From assembly GCA_905372595.1 (NCBI GenBank), contig CAJPPS010000063.1, forward strand, positions 1-8,062: a stretch of DNA of 8,062 nucleotides, written 5' to 3'. This DNA comes from an uncultured Capnocytophaga sp. (GTDB lineage: Bacteria; Bacteroidota; Bacteroidia; Flavobacteriales; Flavobacteriaceae). Below the pieces are notes generated by a model, which ran no database searches, had not been told where the DNA came from, and saw nothing but the letters and a program-made list of their open reading frames with translations. Below, in pieces: positions 5,410 to 8,062 of the stretch. Positions within the stretch are counted from its first letter, which is position 1. Each line of letters opens with the position of its first letter. Both the position numbers and the translations under genes were made by a program.

Positions 5410-5934
5410 ATGAATTGCCGAATAGAAAAAGAAAGCATATACTTGAATGGAGAGGAAGTCTTCACCGCAACGGGTGAGGACTTTTCTTCGTTTGCCAAGG
5501 GTGCTTACCGGCACTTGGAGCTGAATTACCCGAAGTTTTTCAAGATGGACAAGCTCAGCAAGCTGGCTTTTCTAGGGGCAGAGTACTTACTGATGGGCTA
5601 TAGTGCTACCGAGAAGGAAGGTACGGCGCTAGTGCTGGCCAACCGTTCAGGGAGCTTGGATACGGACTTGGTACATCAGCAGGCGCTAGAGGCGGGGGAA
5701 CCTGCCAGTCCGGCGGTATTTGTCTATACCTTAGCTAATATCTGCCTAGGGGAGATAGCCATACGGCACCAGCTCAGGAGTGAGGGACATTTTTTTGTTT
5801 TCGACCACTATCCAGAGGAATTTTTTATACAATACAGCCAGTACCTTGTACAGGAGGGACTTGCCGAGCGGGTACTCTGTGGCTGGGTGGAGCTTTTGGG
5901 AGCGGATTACTCCTTGAAGTTCGTGATATATTAA
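5410..5934 (+). CDS. Small beta-ketoacyl synthase-like protein without catalytic Cys
   Basis: A 174-residue cytoplasmic protein resembling short Bacteroidota proteins often labelled 3-oxoacyl-ACP synthase, related to the N-terminal half of ketosynthases. Supporting stretches are YPKFFKMDKLSKLAFLGAEYLL at 40-61, ALVLANRSGSLDTDLVHQ at 73-90, and SPAVFVYTLANICLGEIAIRH at 100-120, which mimics the region around the ketosynthase nucleophile elbow. No TACSSS-type active-site motif is present and the length is less than half of a full enzyme, so it is probably non-catalytic, perhaps a partner or regulator in fatty acid or polyketide-like synthesis. It starts 5 nt after the atpG stop and is followed 10 nt later by the rsmB-like gene, so it is co-transcribed with both. 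The family relation comes from memory of similar proteins and is moderately sure; the role is unknown. Confidence 0.6.
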   Translation: MNCRIEKESIYLNGEEVFTATGEDFSSFAKGAYRHLELNYPKFFKMDKLSKLAFLGAEYLLMGYSATEKEGTALVLANRSGSLDTDLVHQQALEAGEPASPAVFVYTLANICLGEIAIRHQLRSEGHFFVFDHYPEEFFIQYSQYLVQEGLAERVLCGWVELLGADYSLKFVIY

Positions 5935-5944
5935 CCAAGAACGA

Positions 5945-7147
5945 ATGAAATTACATAGAAACCTAGTGGATGCCGTTACCGATGGCTTCCTACAGATCAC
6001 CAATGATGGTCTTTATGCCGATAAGGTCATAGAGCGTCTCCTTAAGCGAGATAAGCGCTGGGGGAGTAAGGATAGGGCGTTCATCGCCGAGACCCTCTAC
6101 GAGCTGGTACGCTACAAGCGGCTATATATGGAGATAGCGCAGGTGAGCGCACCGCTGACGGTGGTGAGCTTTCGCCGTGTGTTCGCTGTATGGGCGGTGC
6201 TCAGGGGTATTCCGCTACCGGATTGGTACTTTGAGGAGACTCCGGAGCGACGTATCAAGGGGCGATTTGCGGAGCTTTCGCAGGTGCGCAAATATCGCGA
6301 ATCGGTACCGGACTGGCTGGACGCACTAGGGGTGAGCGAGCTAGGGGAAGCGGTATGGACAAGAGAGCTACACGCGCTGAACCAAGTGGCACCAGTAGCC
6401 TTGCGGGTGAATACGCTGAAGGTGAGCAGGGAAGCTCTCCAAGAAGCCCTCACAGGGGAAGGCTATCCGTGTAGTGTAGTAGAAGGGTCGCCAGATGCGT
6501 TGGTTTTGGCTTCACGGGCGAATGTATTCTTGAGTGAAGCCTATAAGCAAGGGTGGTTTGAGGTGCAGGACGTCTCTTCCCAGCAGGTAGCTCCGATGGT
6601 GGAAGCCCGTGCAGGGATGAAGGTAGCCGACTGCTGTGCAGGAGCAGGAGGGAAGACCCTCCACCTAGCTATGCAGATGCAGAACAAAGGAAAGATTGTG
6701 GCTATGGATATCTATCCGCAGAAGCTCCAAGAGCTCTCGCGAAGGGCTAAGCGCAATGGGGTGTTCAATATAGAGACGCGGGAGATAGATACCAAATATC
6801 TCAAGCGCCAAGCGGGCACTTTCGACCGAGTGCTGATAGATGCGCCTTGCTCAGGCTTGGGGGTGCTCAGGCGTAACCCCGATGCCAAGTGGAAGCTTAC
6901 CGAAGCATTCCTCGATGAGGTACGTACCACCCAGCAGGCGATACTCAGGCAGTATAGCTCCTTGACCAAAGCAGGAGGCAAGCTCGTATATGCTACTTGT
7001 TCTATCCTGCCGAGTGAGAACCAGCAACAGGTGCAGGCATTCCTTGAGAGCGAAGCCGGCAGAGGATTTCAGCTGGTGAAAGAACAGACCCTCTGGGCAA
7101 GTGAAGGCTATGACGGCTTCTATATGGCACAGATGAACAAAAAATAA
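5945..7147 (+). CDS. RsmB/NOP2-type RNA (cytosine-5-)-methyltransferase
   Basis: A 400-residue enzyme of the RsmB/RsmF/NOP2/Sun family, which places a C5 methyl group on a cytosine of RNA, 16S rRNA C967 in the case of RsmB. An N-terminal NusB-like helical region (about 1-140, with RWGSKDRAFIAETLYELVRY at 39-58) precedes the methyltransferase fold. The S-adenosylmethionine site is ADCCAGAGGKT at 228-238 with Asp255 in AMDIYP. Motif IV is IDAPCSGLG at 298-306 with Cys302, and motif VI is ATCSILPSEN at 350-359 with Cys352, the two cysteines needed for catalysis and release. FEVQDVSSQ at 205-213 is the family's usual lead-in. It lies 10 nt after the ketosynthase-like gene and closes the operon; a hairpin and T-run follow 20 bp later. 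Orthology to RsmB rather than RsmF is likely from the N-terminal domain but not certain. Confidence 0.9.
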   Translation: MKLHRNLVDAVTDGFLQITNDGLYADKVIERLLKRDKRWGSKDRAFIAETLYELVRYKRLYMEIAQVSAPLTVVSFRRVFAVWAVLRGIPLPDWYFEETPERRIKGRFAELSQVRKYRESVPDWLDALGVSELGEAVWTRELHALNQVAPVALRVNTLKVSREALQEALTGEGYPCSVVEGSPDALVLASRANVFLSEAYKQGWFEVQDVSSQQVAPMVEARAGMKVADCCAGAGGKTLHLAMQMQNKGKIVAMDIYPQKLQELSRRAKRNGVFNIETREIDTKYLKRQAGTFDRVLIDAPCSGLGVLRRNPDAKWKLTEAFLDEVRTTQQAILRQYSSLTKAGGKLVYATCSILPSENQQQVQAFLESEAGRGFQLVKEQTLWASEGYDGFYMAQMNKK

Positions 7148-7164
7148 AGTGCGAGGTGTGAAGC

Positions 7165-7193
7165 CAGGGCGAGTCGCCCCTGACAATTTTTTT
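7165..7193 (+). terminator. Terminator of the atpG-rsmB-like operon, built from a repeat module
   Basis: The hairpin CAGGGCG-AGT-CGCCC-C-TG (one bulged C) is followed by ACAA and seven T at 7187-7193. It begins 18 bp after the methyltransferase stop, so a role in ending this operon is likely. Its left flank, GGTGTGAAGCC at 7155-7165, is the left half of the repeat module seen intact at 7265-7289, so the terminator appears to be a rearranged member of the repeat family. Confidence 0.7.
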
Positions 7194-7209
7194 GCCCCGC
7201 CTCCGCTAG

Positions 7210-7257
7210 CTCGTGCTTATTATAGAGAAGAGCTTAAAGCTCTACAAAGGGCACGAG
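7210..7257. repeat. Nested inverted repeats (outer CTCGTGC/GCACGAG, inner AGAGCTT/AAGCTCT)
   Basis: Outer 7-bp arms at 7210-7216 and 7251-7257 enclose a second palindrome at 7229-7243 with 7-bp arms around one A. The transcript could fold as a stem with an apical second stem. The outer arm core GCTCGTGC recurs in the hairpin at 7409-7427, so it belongs to the same repeat family. Function unknown. Confidence 0.55.
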
Positions 7258-7264
7258 GTGCGAG

Positions 7265-7289
7265 GTGTGAAGCCACACGGGCGGTTTTT
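7265..7289 (+). repeat. Repeat module copy B2: hairpin GTGTG-AAGC-CACAC plus T5
   Basis: The 14-nt hairpin and the next GGGCG are identical to the copy at 2122-2140. Shared flanks (GGTGCGAG upstream, T-run downstream) show that the repeated unit is longer than the hairpin itself. Confidence 0.7.
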
Positions 7290-7380
7290 GCTTTAAGAAC
7301 TTTATAGAAATAGATTGTCCGAGGCGACTCGCCTCCCACACGGGCATTTTTTTCCGCTAGCAGGGGGTATAAGAATAATT

Positions 7381-7404
7381 ACCTGTGCGGTTCGCACCGA
7401 CTCG
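7381..7404 (-). repeat. Inverted copy of the hairpin module
   Basis: Read on the minus strand, CGAGTCGGTGCGAACCGCAC followed by AGGT parallels the copy at 2116-2139 (CGAGTCGGTGTGAAGCCACAC, then GGGC), with arms that again change in a compensatory way and a 3-nt loop. It is the only unit I found in this orientation. Confidence 0.6.
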
Positions 7405-7408
7405 CCCC

Positions 7409-7427
7409 CACGAGCAGAATGCTCGTG
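7409..7427. terminator. Strong 8-bp hairpin CACGAGCA-GAA-TGCTCGTG
   Basis: A perfect 8-bp stem with a GAA loop. It lies about 90 bp past the stop of the minus-strand lipoprotein gene and could end or stabilise that transcript, but neither side has a clear T-run, so it may be only another member of the repeat family. Confidence 0.4.
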
Positions 7428-7515
7428 CCAGCAGGGGTAAAGGTATGAAATATTTTTGGAATAGCAATATTTTTACTTCAATTATTTTCATAGGTAGATT
7501 TAACCCGCGTAATTT

Positions 7516-8046
7516 TTACCATTTGCAACCACCTGTTTTGTTGCGTTTTACCAAATCAAGACAGATTTTATGAATGGAATCATTTTGCATTTGTGGAATT
7601 TTATCCAATGCTAATACAATGGAATCTATACATACAAAGTCCGTATAGCTCATATCTCCTCTTATAATTCCTAATAGAAATAAATCACCTGATATTGACA
7701 AATTATATACAGGAAAAGATTCTGGATCATATTCTCCACTATTTCTGACTTTCAAGTATTTAAATTCTATTAAACGACCTATTATCGTTTTTATCTTATA
7801 ACTTGAAATATCTTCTATATTTAGTTTAGAAAAATAATAACTTAAACTTTCTTTTCCTTCTTTCTTATCTGCTATCCTCAAATTAACAATCTCTTCTATT
7901 TTTTTATAAATCTCTTCTTTACTTAAAATAGTATCTTTTTGGGTTTCTATTTTTTCAGAAAAGACAATACCTTTTTTAGGTGTATTAAAACAACTTAAAA
8001 AACATATACCTATTAGTAAGCTATATAGAAATATTTTCTGGATCAT
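7516..8046 (-). CDS. AT-rich hypothetical lipoprotein
   Basis: A 176-residue protein I do not recognise. The N-terminus MIQKIFLYSLLIGICFLSC is a lipoprotein signal with lipobox FLSC and Cys19 as the modified residue, so it is probably anchored in the envelope. The mature part is Lys-, Glu- and Ile-rich in its first half (SKEEIYKKIEEIVNLRI, then KKEGKESLSYYFSKL), probably helical, with a mixed region and two further Cys before the C-terminal KTGGCKW. Base composition is striking: 12 of 60 bases are G or C in 7801-7860, against 36 of 60 in 6241-6300. This suggests recent transfer. It lies next to repeat block B and is transcribed toward it. The start at 8046 gives a complete signal peptide; its promoter lies at or beyond the window end. 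Orphan lipoproteins of this sort can be immunity proteins or species-specific envelope factors, but nothing here proves either. Confidence 0.75.
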   Translation of the reverse strand: MIQKIFLYSLLIGICFLSCFNTPKKGIVFSEKIETQKDTILSKEEIYKKIEEIVNLRIADKKEGKESLSYYFSKLNIEDISSYKIKTIIGRLIEFKYLKVRNSGEYDPESFPVYNLSISGDLFLLGIIRGDMSYTDFVCIDSIVLALDKIPQMQNDSIHKICLDLVKRNKTGGCKW

Positions 8047-8062
8047 AATCTTTTATAATTTT

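Larger units (their letters stand above)
7148..7440. repeat. Mosaic intergenic repeat block B
   Basis: A gene-free block sharing modules with block A about 5 kb upstream. It holds an intact hairpin unit GTGTG-AAGC-CACAC with T5 at 7265-7289, a truncated unit at 7155-7165, and a 33-bp module at 7303-7335 that matches 2044-2076 at 32 positions. A detached right half CCACACGGGCATTTTTTT at 7336-7353 is joined straight to that module. An inverted copy on the minus strand lies at 7381-7404 (hairpin GTGCG-GTT-CGCAC at 7385-7397). The word CCGCTAGC occurs twice, at 7203 and 7354. No regular spacing or spacers as in CRISPR. A short open frame entering from 7385 is not credible as a gene. From 7441 to 7515 I see only AT-rich sequence without a feature I can name. 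Confidence 0.8.

Noticed and set aside
7451..7458. TATTTTTG as a plus-strand -7 promoter box
   Set aside because: No TTG at the right distance upstream and no plus-strand gene follows; likely chance in AT-rich sequence.
7385..7573. Open frame of 62 codons on the plus strand
   Set aside because: It starts inside repeat block B, crosses into the 3' end of the minus-strand lipoprotein gene, and has no codon or protein signal of a real gene.

Overview
The window looks like chromosomal DNA of a member of the Bacteroidota, most likely class Flavobacteriia. The evidence is the TTG-N19-TATCTTTG promoter before atpG, the matching TACTTTTG box before the thioredoxin lipoprotein, the PorT-like outer-membrane barrel, the DUF4369/TlpA-type lipoprotein, the LytS/LytTR two-component pair and the AtpG sequence. 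A Capnocytophaga-like oral organism is my guess from general look only, not something I could test.

Layout: (1) 1-1254, plus strand: the 3' end of a LytS-type sensor kinase overlapping an intact LytTR response regulator. (2) 1251-1880, minus strand: a small outer-membrane beta-barrel protein whose stop codon shares the palindrome CTAG with the regulator's stop. A sigma-54-like element lies about 60 bp upstream of its start. (3) 1881-2321: a gene-free stretch of mosaic hairpin repeats and a 31-bp palindrome. (4) 2322-3356, minus strand: a DUF4369-thioredoxin (TlpA/ResA-like) lipoprotein with its own promoter. (5) 3453-4402, minus strand: a two-gene unit with a 4-bp ATGA overlap. It encodes a signal-less glucosaminidase resembling a phage endolysin, followed by a small protein with an N-terminal lipoprotein signal and a C-terminal membrane segment, the topology of a phage unimolecular spanin. 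(6) 4550-7147, plus strand: a tight operon of atpG, a small ketosynthase-like protein and an RsmB/NOP2-type rRNA cytosine methyltransferase. It starts at a canonical Bacteroidota promoter and ends at a hairpin plus T-run. (7) 7148-7440: a second gene-free block built from the same repeat modules as (3), including one inverted copy. (8) 7516-8046, minus strand: a very AT-rich orphan lipoprotein that contrasts sharply with the rest of the window.

The genes do not form one pathway. Regions 1, 2, 4 and 6 are ordinary core-type genes. The two items that deserve attention are the endolysin plus u-spanin-like pair, which looks like a minimal lysis cassette with no other phage gene around it, and the family of short covarying hairpins assembled in different combinations about 5 kb apart. 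The AT-rich lipoprotein next to the second repeat block is a likely recent acquisition.
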